Below the pieces are notes generated by a model. It was not told the DNA's origin, did not search any database, and saw only the letters and a program-made list of their open reading frames with translations. Below, piece by piece: positions 27,370 to 36,831 of a stretch of 64,000 nt of DNA. Every line of letters begins with the position of its first letter. The stretch's first letter is position 1. A program made the position numbers and the translations under genes. The stretch is from contig CBDCME010000043.1 in the NCBI GenBank assembly GCA_965218865.1, positions 180,466-244,465 of the forward strand. Reading direction: 5' to 3'. This DNA comes from CBDCME01 sp965218865 (GTDB lineage: Bacteria; Pseudomonadota; Alphaproteobacteria; JAAXGF01).

Positions 27370-27945
27370 TCAATCCCCCTCCGGGACGTCGGCGGCAACG
27401 CGGATGCGAACGATTTTGTCGGGGTTGTCCACCTTGCCGTTGTCCTCGCGGGGACCCTTCTTGATCATGTCGACGTATTCCATTCCCTCGATCACTTCGC
27501 CCCACACCGTATACTGCCCGTCCAAGAACTGGGCGTCGGCAAAGACGATGAAGAATTGACTGTCGGCACTGTCCGGGCTCCGGGCCCGGGCCATCGAGAC
27601 GATGCCGCGAACATGCGGGACGTCGGAAAATTCCGCCGTCAGGTTTTTCCCGGACCCGCCCGTGCCGTCACCCCTCGGGTCCCCGGTCTGGGCCATGAAT
27701 CCCTCGATCACGCGGTGAAATTTGAGCCCGTCGTAAAAACCCCGCCGGACCAGCTCCTTGATTCGGGCCACGTGAATCGGCGCGATTTCCGGGTGCAGGC
27801 GGATGACGACGCGGCCATAATCCAAGTCCAAGTACAACGTATTTTCCGGCTCCAATGCCATAGCCCCCGAGGGTGAGAACGAAAACAGCGCCAGCGCGCA
27901 CAACCCGTTCTTACAACTTCGCAACAAGTTTGTTGACCAATTCAT
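27370..27945 (-). CDS. Exported cyclophilin-type peptidyl-prolyl isomerase
   Basis: 191 residues from ATG 27945, with AGGAATCACAGG upstream. A signal peptide (about 30 residues, ending near SGAMA-LE) precedes a cyclophilin domain: LYLDLDYGRVVIRLHPEIAP, FYDGLKFHRVIEGFMAQTGD (catalytic Arg and Phe), GTGGSGKNLTAEF, MARARSPDSADSQFFIVFAD, and YTVWGEVIEGMEYVDMI. It would catalyse prolyl cis-trans isomerisation in the periplasm. It is a single-gene unit. Confidence 0.92.
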   Translation of the reverse strand: MNWSTNLLRSCKNGLCALALFSFSPSGAMALEPENTLYLDLDYGRVVIRLHPEIAPIHVARIKELVRRGFYDGLKFHRVIEGFMAQTGDPRGDGTGGSGKNLTAEFSDVPHVRGIVSMARARSPDSADSQFFIVFADAQFLDGQYTVWGEVIEGMEYVDMIKKGPREDNGKVDNPDKIVRIRVAADVPEGD

Positions 27946-28072
27946 CGCCTGTGATTCCTTAGTTCTGGACACGAAGGGAACCCGTGCCGCGTCCGCCCGC
28001 GAGCGAGCGCGCCGCAGTCAACACCGCCAAGCCCCAGCGATCAAGATCTCATTGCCGGCGCCATCGCCGACG

Positions 28073-28124
28073 AGCGGCCGGGAGGGAGCCAGCGCCGGCG
28101 CCGCGAGTTTTCGAACAGACCGTA
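28073..28124. repeat. Partial hairpin repeat Q5
   Basis: GGCCGGGAGGGAGCCAGC, then the right arm GCGAGTTTTCGAACAGAC. The left arm is absent. Confidence 0.6.
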
Positions 28125-28183
28125 ATCATCGCAACCTACGACAAGATCGCGACCCAGCCCCGAATGGGGCGTGTACCCAGAAC

Positions 28184-28290
28184 TAGTGCACCGGCGCATT
28201 CACTTCGTTCACGCCCCCGTGCACCAGGCCTTTGTCGATGCATCAACTTTCCAAACTTCGGCTGTCGCCTCCGTTTGGGTCGATGCACTA
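28184..28290 (-). repeat. MITE-like repeat R3 (107 bp)
   Basis: Same orientation as R2. Tips TAGTGCACCGG / GATGCACTA with CTAG on both sides. Confidence 0.85.
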
Positions 28291-28614
28291 GCACCCGGCC
28301 TACGAAGCCATCCACACGGTCGATACATGATTTTCACCCGTATCGTAGAAAATGGCGTTCAAATTATTCACGTGTTTCATGGATCACGCGATATCCCGTC
28401 ACTGTTTTCGTAACCGGGCCTCAAGGGTTCCCATTCCCCATCAATGGGCCGCTTTCGAGGACAGTACGGTCGCGCCCGACTACGTCTCGGAACGGGGAGA
28501 ATTAGCCAGAAGCTGCCATTCCGGGAGCCACGGATCGTTTACCGAATATACGAACAGGAGGTCCCCAAAGGTGGCCGAGAAAGTTATTTGGGCCGCAATC
28601 GCGTTGGCGATTTA

Positions 28615-29108
28615 GTCGTCCGTGAAGAACCCTGATTTCAAGCTGAAGCGGCGATTGGGTTTGCGGTGGGGTGTGAGATGTCGCTGAGGAGCGCGGCCAG
28701 GATTTGGACAAACAAACGCCTCAGCCATTTGAGGACAAGGCGGTAGTTGTAGCCGGCGCCGGCGAGGATGGCGTTGATCTTGTCGCCGTCGCGGCCTTTG
28801 AGGAAGTTGCGCCCCAGCCTGCCATCGCTCTTGAGATGTCCGATCACGGCCTCGACGGCGGAGCGCCGCCTGAGCTCCTTCTTGATCGTCGGCGTGATGC
28901 CGCGTTTCTGGCCTGATCTAAAGACGCGGTGTTTGTTGGGGTAATCGTGGCCCTGGTATCCCTTGTCGACATAGATGCGCTCGGCCGATATCCCCGTCCA
29001 GCGTTCCATCTCTTCGATCACCTGCCTCAAGGTGTGGCCATCATAGGGATTGCCGTGGAAGGCCTTGACGTGGGCGACGAACTGGCCGCCGGGGGGGCGG
29101 GAATTGGT
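28615..29108 (-). mobile_element. IS5-family element, copy B2 (truncated) between 22-bp direct repeats
   Basis: 494 bp identical in extent to positions 16354-16847 of B1. It carries one IS end and the C-terminal half of the transposase, then stops abruptly. The same 22-bp sequence (CCGCAATCGCG... ) lies at 28593-28614 and 29112-29133, flanking the fragment. A normal IS5 duplication is far shorter, so this is not a standard insertion. Confidence 0.85.
28638..29108 (-). pseudogene. IS5-family transposase, C-terminal fragment (copy B2)
   Basis: Encodes only the part from NSRPPGGQFVAHVKAFHGNP to the C-terminus, including the last catalytic block (RRRSAVEAVIGHLKSDGR). The N-terminal 260 residues are missing, so it cannot be functional. 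Confidence 0.85.
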
Positions 29109-29241
29109 GGACCGCAATCGCGTTGGCGATTTATTGTGTGCGCCGTCTAAAAATACCAAGTTCAACGAGCCCGACGGTTGTCGACGGTCCCCTCGGTGAC
29201 CTAGGCGGCCATTCTCACGTTTTGACTCAGCCCACGGTGGC

Positions 29242-30035
29242 TTACTGAGGCCCGAGCGTTGCGACGATTTCGATGTCTGCCGGTTCGACGTCGAAAACAC
29301 TGAATCCGACTACGTTGAATTCGTTTGGGCTCTCCGCCAGTAAAGCCATTCGGGTCGAAGGAAAGGTTACCGTCGCCGTCAAAAATGAACGACGGTTGCT
29401 GGTTAAGGAACGCCTCCGAGTCGGCATTCGTTCCGTCGAACGATCCCGCGATAGTGGAGAAATTGCTCCCTGGCCCCCCGCCTCCGACGATTGGAGTCCC
29501 GGGCGCAAAACCGAATGCAACGTCCACGAATTGGCCGATTCCATCGGCATCATTTATGAGGTCGCCGACCAAACCAACAATGGTTTGGCCCTCTGCAATA
29601 ACCGGCAGGTCACCTAAATTGTCGTAACCGTAGAAATCGAGACCCGACCCGCCGATAAGCGTGTCCTGGCCATCACCGCCGACCAGAAGGTCGTCGCCGG
29701 AACCGCCCGAGAGCGTATCGTCGTCCGAATCCCCGGCGATCGTATCGTTGCCGGCGTCACCCGCGAGGCTGTCATTGCCGCTACCACCCCTGAGGTAATC
29801 ATTTCCTGAACCACCAGAGAATGTTTCGGCGATAAATTCACCTTTTATAGTGTCGTTCCCGGAGCCGCCGATAACGATTTCGAAACCGTTGACGGTGTCG
29901 TTGCCGCTCTCGAGTGGGTCACCCTGCGCGAAGTCTATGGTTAAATCGACGTTCACCCCCAACGTCGTGCTGGCGTAGGTCAAGGTGTCGATAAAGCCCT
30001 CGCCGCCGCCTCCATCGAGGAGGTCGTCGCCGAGA
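29242..30035 (-). pseudogene. RTX-type calcium-binding repeat protein, truncated and frameshifted
   Basis: A minus-strand frame starts without its own start codon (GDDLLDGGGGEGFIDTLTYA). It then carries RTX nonapeptide repeats (GGSGNDTIKG, GGSGNDYLRG, GDAGNDTIAG, GGSGDDLLVG, GGDGQDTLIG). A Gly-rich tail follows, and the frame shifts by one base near 29330, continuing as ESPNEFNVVGFSVFDVEPAD to the stop at 29242. RTX repeats fold around calcium in type I-secreted proteins. The 5' end is fused to an endonuclease fragment, so this is a deletion relic. Confidence 0.75.
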
Positions 30036-30219
30036 GCCGGGGATTATTGGCGAACCACTGCCCGCAGTAGAGCGTGAAGCCGCCATTCTTGTAGAGCTTC
30101 CGCCAAAAGAAGCGGTCGCGTGCGGTGTCGTAACTCTGGATCTGGGTTTGGCCCGCGGTCAACGCCGTTGTGCTCAAGGCGACGAGGAGTACGGCGAGCA
30201 GTCCGGCTATCAGGCGCAT
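30036..30219 (-). pseudogene. Endonuclease I-like N-terminal fragment
   Basis: ATG at 30219 begins a signal peptide (MRLIAGLLAVLLVALSTTAL, then TAGQTQ). A short stretch, SYDTARDRFFWRKLYKNGGF, then TLYCGQWF, resembles the start of secreted endonuclease I/EndA proteins (the YCG motif). After WFANN it runs into RTX-gene sequence with no IS at the seam. Confidence 0.5.
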
Positions 30220-30257
30220 GAGGCGACGATATCGGAACCACGGTATGGGCAACACAA

Positions 30258-30284
30258 AAAAATCCCCGCGCCAAGGCGGGGAGT
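30258..30284 (-). terminator. Intrinsic terminator, minus strand
   Basis: On the minus strand: CCCCGC, loop CTTGGC, then GCGGGG followed by A and seven T. It lies just upstream of the endonuclease fragment, so it must have served a minus-strand gene now displaced by IS copy A4. Confidence 0.7.
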
Positions 30285-30312
30285 AGGGAGGAGTGTCAAG
30301 AGTGACACCTTA

Positions 30313-31479
30313 TACCAACCGCCCTTAACATTGACTTGTGCGAGCCCACGCTCTGAGGCCGATGGACATGATCTTCCAAGGTTGGTCGGTCAGGTTGTTC
30401 CAGGCTTGGCAAGAGGCCTCGACGATGGCTTCATAGGAGTCGAAGACACGATTGGAGAGCCAGTTCTGGCGGAGGTATTGCCAGACATTTTCGGCGGGAT
30501 TGAGCTCCGGGGACTTGGGTGGCAAAGGCACGAGGGAGATGTTCTCCGGGATGCCGAGTTTGGCAGTGGTGTGCCATGCGGCTTGGTCGAGCAGCACGAC
30601 GGCATGGGCGTTTGGGGCAACGGCCCGGCTGATTTCCTCGAGATGCAGGTCCATGGCTTCAGTATTGGCGCGCGGCATGACCAGCGCCGCGCCCTCACCG
30701 CGCTCGGGGCAGATGGCGCCGAAGAGATACGCCGAAGAGGTCCGTAGGTCCTTGACCTGGCGCGGGCGCGATCCCTTTGGGGCCCACTGGCGCACCAGGC
30801 TGTTCTTCTGGCCGACGCGCATTTCATCTTGAAACCAAACCTCGATGGGCGTGTCCGGTGGCTGTGCCGCTACGATTTTCGCCAAGTGTTCGGGAAAACT
30901 TTTTTTAAATTCCTCCTGTGCCCGCGCATCCTGGCCGACGTGGCGCGGGCGCGCGGAAATATGCGAGAACCCGAGCGCGGCCAGCAGCTTGCCGACGCTC
31001 CGCTCGTGATAGTCCACGCCGAAGCGCGTTCGGATCAGTTGCTTGAGATCGATGCAGCGCCAGCGCACGACCCCATCCCGTTCGGGATCGGGACCGGCCT
31101 CGATAGCCCGCGAAAGCGCCGCCATTTGCGACGGCGTCAACCGACGCAACGCCCCGTTCGGCTTGCGGTCGATCAGACCGGCCGGACCTCCCGCGTTGAA
31201 CCGGTGAACCCAGTCCCGCAACGTCTGCCGATCCATGCCGCCAATACCCGCCGCGCACGCTCGATCCATCCCATCGTAGATGGCCGCCATCGACAAAAGC
31301 CGTCGCGCCTGGTTCCCATCATCGCTCCGTGCCGCAAGAACACGGACTCTTTCAGCATCAAAGTCGTTTCGCAAAGGAATCGTTGGCATTGAACACACTC
31401 CCTTGTTGCCAACAACCTTGAATCACACAAAACCTAGCGTGTAAACCTTTGCGCGAGTCAAACTCTGGGGCGGTTGGTA
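30313..31479 (-). mobile_element. IS630-like element, copy A4 (single-frame variant, 1167 bp)
   Basis: One base shorter than the other copies because the A-tract has seven A instead of eight. The flanks do not match: TTA at 30310-30312 and TAA at 31480-31482. This hints at recombination with another copy. Confidence 0.95.
30325..31389 (-). CDS. IS630-family transposase, intact single reading frame (copy A4)
   Basis: 354 residues from ATG 31389. The HTH half is joined without a shift to the DDE_3 half across the shortened A-tract (AQEEFKKSFPEHLAKIV). The catalytic residues are all present: WFQDEMRVG, VVLLDQAAWH, LNPAENVWQYL. It is the only complete copy that needs no frameshift and could supply transposase in trans to all the others. 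Confidence 0.93.
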   Translation of the reverse strand: MPTIPLRNDFDAERVRVLAARSDDGNQARRLLSMAAIYDGMDRACAAGIGGMDRQTLRDWVHRFNAGGPAGLIDRKPNGALRRLTPSQMAALSRAIEAGPDPERDGVVRWRCIDLKQLIRTRFGVDYHERSVGKLLAALGFSHISARPRHVGQDARAQEEFKKSFPEHLAKIVAAQPPDTPIEVWFQDEMRVGQKNSLVRQWAPKGSRPRQVKDLRTSSAYLFGAICPERGEGAALVMPRANTEAMDLHLEEISRAVAPNAHAVVLLDQAAWHTTAKLGIPENISLVPLPPKSPELNPAENVWQYLRQNWLSNRVFDSYEAIVEASCQAWNNLTDQPWKIMSIGLRAWARTSQC

Positions 31480-31483
31480 TAAG

Positions 31484-32133
31484 ATGAAGATTGAACATTT
31501 TGTACATCTGCGACGAGTACAGGTTGTGAATTGGGATACCACAAAAATAATGGTTCAAGCACCCCACTTATACTGGAAGGTTCAGAATGCCGCAGGTAAT
31601 AGCGCGAGTATTACCGGCGTGTTCGCCGGAGTTTGTTTTACTGCGTTTACTATATTATTAGCGTTCGGCCACAACGAAACATCCTCTGACAATATACGAT
31701 TCTTGTCTACATCTATATTTTCTCTTTTACGATCGCATCTTTTTTGTATGCGACAGTTTCGGGACACAGCGATACTACCCGTGCGTGTGCTGGCTTTCTG
31801 ATCGCAAGTTTCGTATTCGCACAGGCCATAGTTAGCATGTACACAAGCATCGCGTGGTTTTTGAATGCCTACGGTTTACTCGGCGGTGCGTATATGCCGT
31901 TTGTTTTGTTGTTTACGGGTATGTTAGCAATTTCAGGCTCTAATATGATATTGTTATCTGGCAACACTTTGGACGTTTTGAATTATAATGAAACTCACAA
32001 CAGATGGTTTAAAAAAACAGCAAATCTAATATTTTTTCCTTTTATTTTCATTTTCCCAAACTTCGCTTTATGTTTGCGTGTATCGTTTGAGTCATTAAAC
32101 TTGCCGAATTTAAATGTGATGATGTTGAACAGC
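31484..32133 (+). pseudogene. AT-rich multi-pass membrane protein, frameshifted
   Basis: ATG at 31484 (MKIEHFVHLRRVQVVNWD) leads into a membrane segment (FAGVCFTAFTILLAFG). Near 31725 the frame changes and continues as FTIASFLYATVSGHSDTTRA, then FLIASFVFAQAIVSMYTSIA, YMPFVLLFTGMLAISGSNMI, and LIFFPFIFIFPNFALCL. Together they make about four membrane helices. The segment is strikingly AT-rich compared with its surroundings and sits between inverted IS copies A4 and A5, so recent import is likely. Function unknown. Confidence 0.5.
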
Positions 32134-32136
32134 TTA

Positions 32137-33305
32137 TACCAACCGCCCCAGAGTTTGACTCGCGCAAAGGTTTACACGCCAGGTTTTGTGTGATTCAAGG
32201 TTGTTGGCAACAAGGGAGTGTGTTCAATGCCAACGATTCCTTTGCGAAACGACTTTGATGCTGAAAGAGTCCGTGTTCTTGCGGCACGGAGCGATGATGG
32301 GAACCAGGCGCGACGGCTTTTGTCGATGGCGGCCATCTACGATGGGATGGATCGAGCGTGCGCGGCGGGTATTGGCGGCATGGATCGGCAGACGTTGCGG
32401 GACTGGGTTCACCGGTTCAACGCGGGAGGTCCGGCCGGTCTGATCGACCGCAAGCCGAACGGGGCGTTGCGTCGGTTGACGCCGTCGCAAATGGCGGCGC
32501 TTTCGCGGGCTATCGAGGCCGGTCCCGATCCCGAACGGGATGGGGTCGTGCGCTGGCGCTGCATCGATCTCAAGCAACTGATCCGAACGCGCTTCGGCGT
32601 GGACTATCACGAGCGGAGCGTCGGCAAGCTGCTGGCCGCGCTCGGGTTCTCGCATATTTCCGCGCGCCCGCGCCACGTCGGCCAGGATGCGCGGGCACAG
32701 GAGGAATTTAAAAAAAAGTTTTCCCGAACACTTGGCGAAAATCGTAGCGGCACAGCCACCGGACACGCCCATCGAGGTTTGGTTTCAAGATGAAATGCGC
32801 GTCGGCCAGAAGAACAGCCTGGTGCGCCAGTGGGCCCCAAAGGGATCGCGCCCGCGCCAGGTCAAGGACCTACGGACCTCTTCGGCGTAATCTCTTCGGC
32901 GCCATCTGCCCCGAGCGCGGTGAGGGCGCGGCGCTGGTCATGCCGCGCGCCAATACTGAAGCCATGGACCTGCATCTCGAGGAAATCAGCCGGGCCGTTG
33001 CCCCAAACGCCCATGCCGTCGTGCTGCTCGACCAAGCCGCATGGCACACCACTGCCAAACTCGGCATCCCGGAGAACATCTCCCTCGTGCCTTTGCCACC
33101 CAAGTCCCCGGAGCTCAATCCCGCCGAAAATGTCTGGCAATACCTCCGCCAGAACTGGCTCTCCAATCGTGTCTGCGACTCCTATGAAGCCATCGTCGAG
33201 GCCTCTTGCCAAGCCTGGAACAACCTGACCGACCAACCTTGGAAGATCATGTCCATCGGCCTCAGAGCGTGGGCTCGCACAAGTCAATGTTAAGGGCGGC
33301 TGGTA
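32137..33305 (+). mobile_element. IS630-like element, copy A5 (1169 bp)
   Basis: One base longer than A1 owing to an extra A at about 32889. The flanks are TTA on the left (32134-32136) and TGA on the right (33306-33308), which do not match. With A4 it forms an inverted pair around the AT-rich segment. Confidence 0.94.
32227..33293 (+). pseudogene. IS630-family transposase (copy A5), extra frameshift
   Basis: Has the usual A8 tract. An added A in TCGGCGTAATCTC (other copies TCGGCGTATCTC) shifts the catalytic half after DLRTSSA. Slippage at the A8 tract could not rescue it. Confidence 0.88.
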
Positions 33306-33620
33306 TGAGATCGACCGGGAAGGTAACCGAAAAGACCGACGCGGGATACCGTAAGTCCATGCACCTTTCGAATTGATCACGCGAACATACAAAGTTGGTT
33401 GTTGTCTTGTCGCCATCGCGGAGCGGGGGATAACCACGACCCCTCCCGAACGGTCTGACGGTGAGGGCAGCAAGAAGGGGATCAGGCGTGGGTTCGCGGC
33501 AACGTAACGCAACGCTGTGTGTTTCTCGCCGCTAGCCATGGCATCGACAGAAACATGAGGTTCAGGCAGCCCCTCACCGGGCTGGCTGATCCGATCCATT
33601 TTTTTAAAAATGTTGATCAT
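33306..33620 (-). pseudogene. Hypothetical gene downstream of the toxin, truncated by IS copy A5
   Basis: ATG at 33620 overlaps the toxin stop (ATGA) and opens MINIFKKMDRISQPGEGLPE, then HTALRYVAANPRLIPFLLP. It continues to the right end of A5, where it is cut. The ATGA overlap suggests it was co-translated with the toxin. The family is not recognised. Confidence 0.35.
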
Positions 33621-33700
33621 GGCCACTCCGGCCAACGTTGCGCACCATGCCGGAGGCGGAGTACCTCTACACGCTCTCTGAGGCGATAGACGACGATATA

Positions 33701-35268
33701 GTCGCCCGTGAAGAACGCGTAAGCGGCTGATGTTGGTAGTTCTTTCGGTTTGGCGAAGTAATCGGATTTGCAAGAAAACGGGTTTTGGGCCTGAAAAGCT
33801 TGTGATTTGAAATAATTGATTTTGGGGATTCCCTTCCGTTGTGGAACGTGATTCTCTGCTCCCGTCGATTGGGATTGGAGAACTGTGATGAAGCCATCGC
33901 GCAAGGTGTCATCGGGAATAGAGGACCTGTTCCGCTCGCGGTTCGAAAACATCATCAACCTGCGCCACGAGTTGGTGGTGTTGGGGGGCCGGATCGCGTG
34001 GACTTTCTTCGACGAGACCTATGAAGCCTTGTATTCGGAGGAGGGTCGGCCGGGGGTCCCGACGCGGTTGATGGTTGGGCTGCACATCCTCAAGCATATG
34101 TTCGATCTCTCGGATGAGGAGGTCTGCGAGCGCTGGGTCTACGACCCATACTTCCAGTGCTTCTGCGGCGAAGAGTACTTTCAGCATGAGCTGCCCATGG
34201 AGCGCTCGTCGATGACCCGGTGGCGGGACCGGATCGGGCCGGAAGGTTTGGAGAAGGTATTCCAGGAGAGCCTGGCCGTGGCCCACCGGGTGGGGGCGCT
34301 GCGGGAGAAGGACCTCGAGCGGGTGGCGGTGGACACCACCGTACAAGAGAAGGCGATTGCCTTTCCGACCGACGCCAAACTGATGCAACGAGCCCGCGAG
34401 CGGCTGGTGCGACTGGCACGGGAGCACGGCATTGCCCTGCGTCAGTCCTATACCCGCCTGGGCAAGAGGGCGTTGATCATGCAAGGCCGCTACCGCCATG
34501 CCAAACAGCACAAGCGGGCCAACAAGGCCCTGCGCAAGCTCAAGACCTATCTCGGGCGCACCATCCCGCGACATCCGCCGCAAGACGGCCCAGGAGGAGA
34601 GCCTACGGGATCCCTTCCGCCGCCCCTTGTGGCTGGCCGAGCGGGTGTCGACCCAGAAGCGGCGCGACCCCTTGCCCAAGGTCTATTCGCTCCACGCGCC
34701 CGAGGTCGAATGCATCGGCAAAGGGGAAGGCGCACAAGCCGTACGAGTTCGGCTGCAAGGTCTCCGTGGCGGCGACCAATTCCCGCCCCCCCGGCGGCCA
34801 GTTCGTCGCCCACGTCAAGGCCTTCCATGGCAATCCCTATGATGGCCACACCTTGAGGCAGGTGATCGAAGAGATGGAACGCTGGACGGGGATATCGGCC
34901 GAGCGCATCTATGTCGACAAGGGATACCAGGGCCACGATTACCCCAACAAACACCGCGTCTTTAGATCAGGCCAGAAACGCGGCATCACGCCGACGATCA
35001 AGAAGGAGCTCAGGCGGCGCTCCGCCGTCGAGGCCGTGATCGGACATCTCAAGAGCGATGGCAGGCTGGGGCGCAACTTCCTCAAAGGCCGCGACGGCGA
35101 CAAGATCAACGCCATCCTCGCCGGCGCCGGCTACAACTACCGCCTTGTCCTCAAATGGCTGAGGCGTTTGTTTGTCCAAATCCTGGCCGCGCTCCTCAGC
35201 GACATCTCGCACCCCACCGCAAACCCAATCGCCGCTTCAGCTTGAAATCAGAGTTCTTCACGGACGAC
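33701..35268 (+). mobile_element. IS5-family element, copy B3 (complete but mutated)
   Basis: 1568 bp, inverted ends GTCGCCCGTGAAGAAC / GTTCTTCACGGACGAC, flanked by GATATA on both sides (33695-33700 and 35269-35274). Two single-base insertions relative to B1. Confidence 0.93.
33888..35245 (+). pseudogene. IS5-family transposase (copy B3), two frameshifts
   Basis: Matches the B1 transposase up to KLKTYLGRT. An extra C near 34565 (ACCATCCCGCG against ACCGTCCGCG) and an extra G near 34725 (AAAGGGGAAGG against AAAGGGAAGG) then break the frame twice. The third frame carries the C-terminal catalytic block to the stop. Non-functional. Confidence 0.88.
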
Positions 35269-35462
35269 GATATAGGGCGTGTTGGTGATGATCAGCTCCC
35301 GTGTGCCCTCAACGCTGCCAGTGCGGCCAAGGAAAGAAAGCTAGGGCAGAAACTTTTTCGATGATACGCAGAATGGTGCGCTCAGCCGCCGCCGGGTTGT
35401 CCTGGGCGATATACTCGCCAATGTCACCAAGGTTGCCTAGAGCGCGCTTTGTCCAAACGACA

Positions 35463-35654
35463 TCATCCATGCGGGACGAATTTACGGACGGTCGTTTTCA
35501 CCTCCTCGGCAGTGGCAAAATCCCCCGCGTCGGCTTCTTTGATCGCTTCACGGGTTTGCTCATCATGCCACGCCCGGTCCGCCGCACTCGGCTTTTTCGT
35601 TACGGGCCGGGTCGCTTCCTCAGGAGTTGGCCCTTTTGATCCTGTTTCGCTCAT
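35463..35654 (-). CDS. Antitoxin-like protein upstream of the dead toxin
   Basis: 63 residues from ATG 35654, ten bases after AAAGGAGA. Sequence blocks are SETGSKGPTPEEATRPVTKK, then WHDEQTREAIKEADAGDFAT, AEEVKTTVRKFVPHG. Short size, overlap with the ParE-like gene and a C-terminal GDFAT-type segment fit a type II antitoxin of the ParD/CopG-like class. It seems intact although its toxin is destroyed, so it is now an orphan. Confidence 0.7.
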   Translation of the reverse strand: MSETGSKGPTPEEATRPVTKKPSAADRAWHDEQTREAIKEADAGDFATAEEVKTTVRKFVPHG

Positions 35655-35699
35655 GACGTTCAAATCTCCTTTGCCGAATCCAGTGTATCACAGAACGCT

Positions 35700-35843
35700 T
35701 TAAAACCAGTCCGAGGGCCAGCCCCAGAGCTTTAGCGCAGCCTCCGCGATTTGACCGGACAAAAAAACCGCCGCCAGAATCACCAGCATTATTTGCTCTC
35801 GCCGGATTTTCCAGTCCAACTCAATATAGTCTTTATCTTCCAT
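35700..35843 (-). CDS. Possible 47-residue membrane peptide
   Basis: ATG 35843 to TAA at 35700: MEDKDYIELDWKIRREQIML, then one membrane helix (VILAAVFLSGQIAEAALKLW) and a short WGWPSDWF tail. It ends 46 bases before the antitoxin start on the same strand. There is no strong ribosome-binding site. It could be a leader or a small membrane protein. Confidence 0.35.
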   Translation of the reverse strand: MEDKDYIELDWKIRREQIMLVILAAVFLSGQIAEAALKLWGWPSDWF

Positions 35844-36831
35844 AGGTTAAGTATAACATAAAAGACCCCGAAAAAGAACGTGCAGCCGAAGGTCTGATCG
35901 CGTCGTTAATTTCGGAAAGGACGAGCCTTCCGGCAGCTCCCCATTGCCGCCTGTGTTTCGAGCGCCTGGGGGGACGCGTGGCCCGGAGGGACGGCCGCGG
36001 CGGATAGCCGATGGGGAGGTGGCGTTCCGAGCGCGACCTTCGCCCGGGTCCCGCCCCCGTCGCGAGGTCAGGCCGCGAACTTGATGAGCAGATCCTTGGC
36101 ATCGACCTTTGAGCTGGCTCCGGCGACGATGCGGCCGATCGTGCCATCGCGCTCGGCCCGAATGGCGGTTTCCATTTTCATCGCTTCGATGGTGAGCAGC
36201 AGGTCGCCGGCCGTCACCTTCTGCCCTTCCGATACCGCGAGAGACGCGATCATGCCGAGCATGGGGGCGGGAACGTGGTTCGGGTTTCCTTCCTCGGCCC
36301 GGGGGCGTTTCTCGATCGTTTCGGCGATTTTCCGGTCCGCCACCTTGACCCGCCTCGGCTGGCCGTTGAGATCGAAAAATACCTTGACGTTGCCTTCCTC
36401 GTCGGTGTCGCCGACGGCTTGACAGCGGATTTCCAAGGTCTTGCCGGCCTCCAACGCCACCGTGATTTCATCGCCGGGTTTCATGCCGTAATGGTAAACC
36501 GGTGTCGGCAGGACGTGGACCGGCCCGAATTCCTTTCGATGCTTGGCATAGTCGGCGAAAACCTGGGGATACATGAGATACGAATTGAACTCCTCGTCTG
36601 AGATCGGGCGGCTCACTTTTTTCTCCGCCGCGCTCCGCAAGGCCCCGAGGTCCGCCGGTTCCAGGTAGGCGCCCGGTCGTTTGGTCATCGGCTCTTCGCC
36701 CTGAAGCACTTTCTTTTGTAGTGCCTTCGGGAAGCCGCCGGTCGGTTGTCCGAGTTCGCCCCGGAAGAATCCCCGTACCGACTCCGGGAACGCGATTTCC
36801 TTGTCGGGATCCTCGACCTCCTCGCGGGTTA

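Larger units (their letters stand above)
28444..29208 (+). pseudogene. Doubtful small gene interrupted by truncated IS5 copy B2
   Basis: A plus-strand frame (KLPFREPRIVYRIYEQEV, then RESYLGRNRVGDL) runs to the B2 left edge. The same frame resumes after B2 at the duplicated 22-bp segment (RNRVGDLLCAPSKNTKF, stop near 29208). This is compatible with an interrupted small gene, but no family is recognised. Confidence 0.25.
33617..35470 (-). pseudogene. ParE/RelE-type toxin, split by IS5 copy B3 and frameshifted
   Basis: Start ATG at 35470 overlaps the antitoxin stop by eight bases: MDDVVWTKRALGNLGDIGEY, then IAQDNPAAAERTILRIIEKV. After SALAF an extra base (TTTCTTTCC near 35340) shifts the frame, which continues as LGRTGSVEGTRELIITNTPY. 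IS B3 follows (33701-35268), and the C-terminus IVVYRLRERVEVLRLRHGAQ, then RWPEWP, ends at 33617. The pattern matches type II toxins (ParE/RelE fold) acting on gyrase or ribosomes. Two independent lesions mean the toxin is dead. Confidence 0.85.

Noticed and set aside
30313..33305. A4-A5 pair as a functional composite transposon
   Set aside because: Flanks of the outer ends differ (TTA and TGA) and the A5 transposase is broken; only suggestive of past joint movement.
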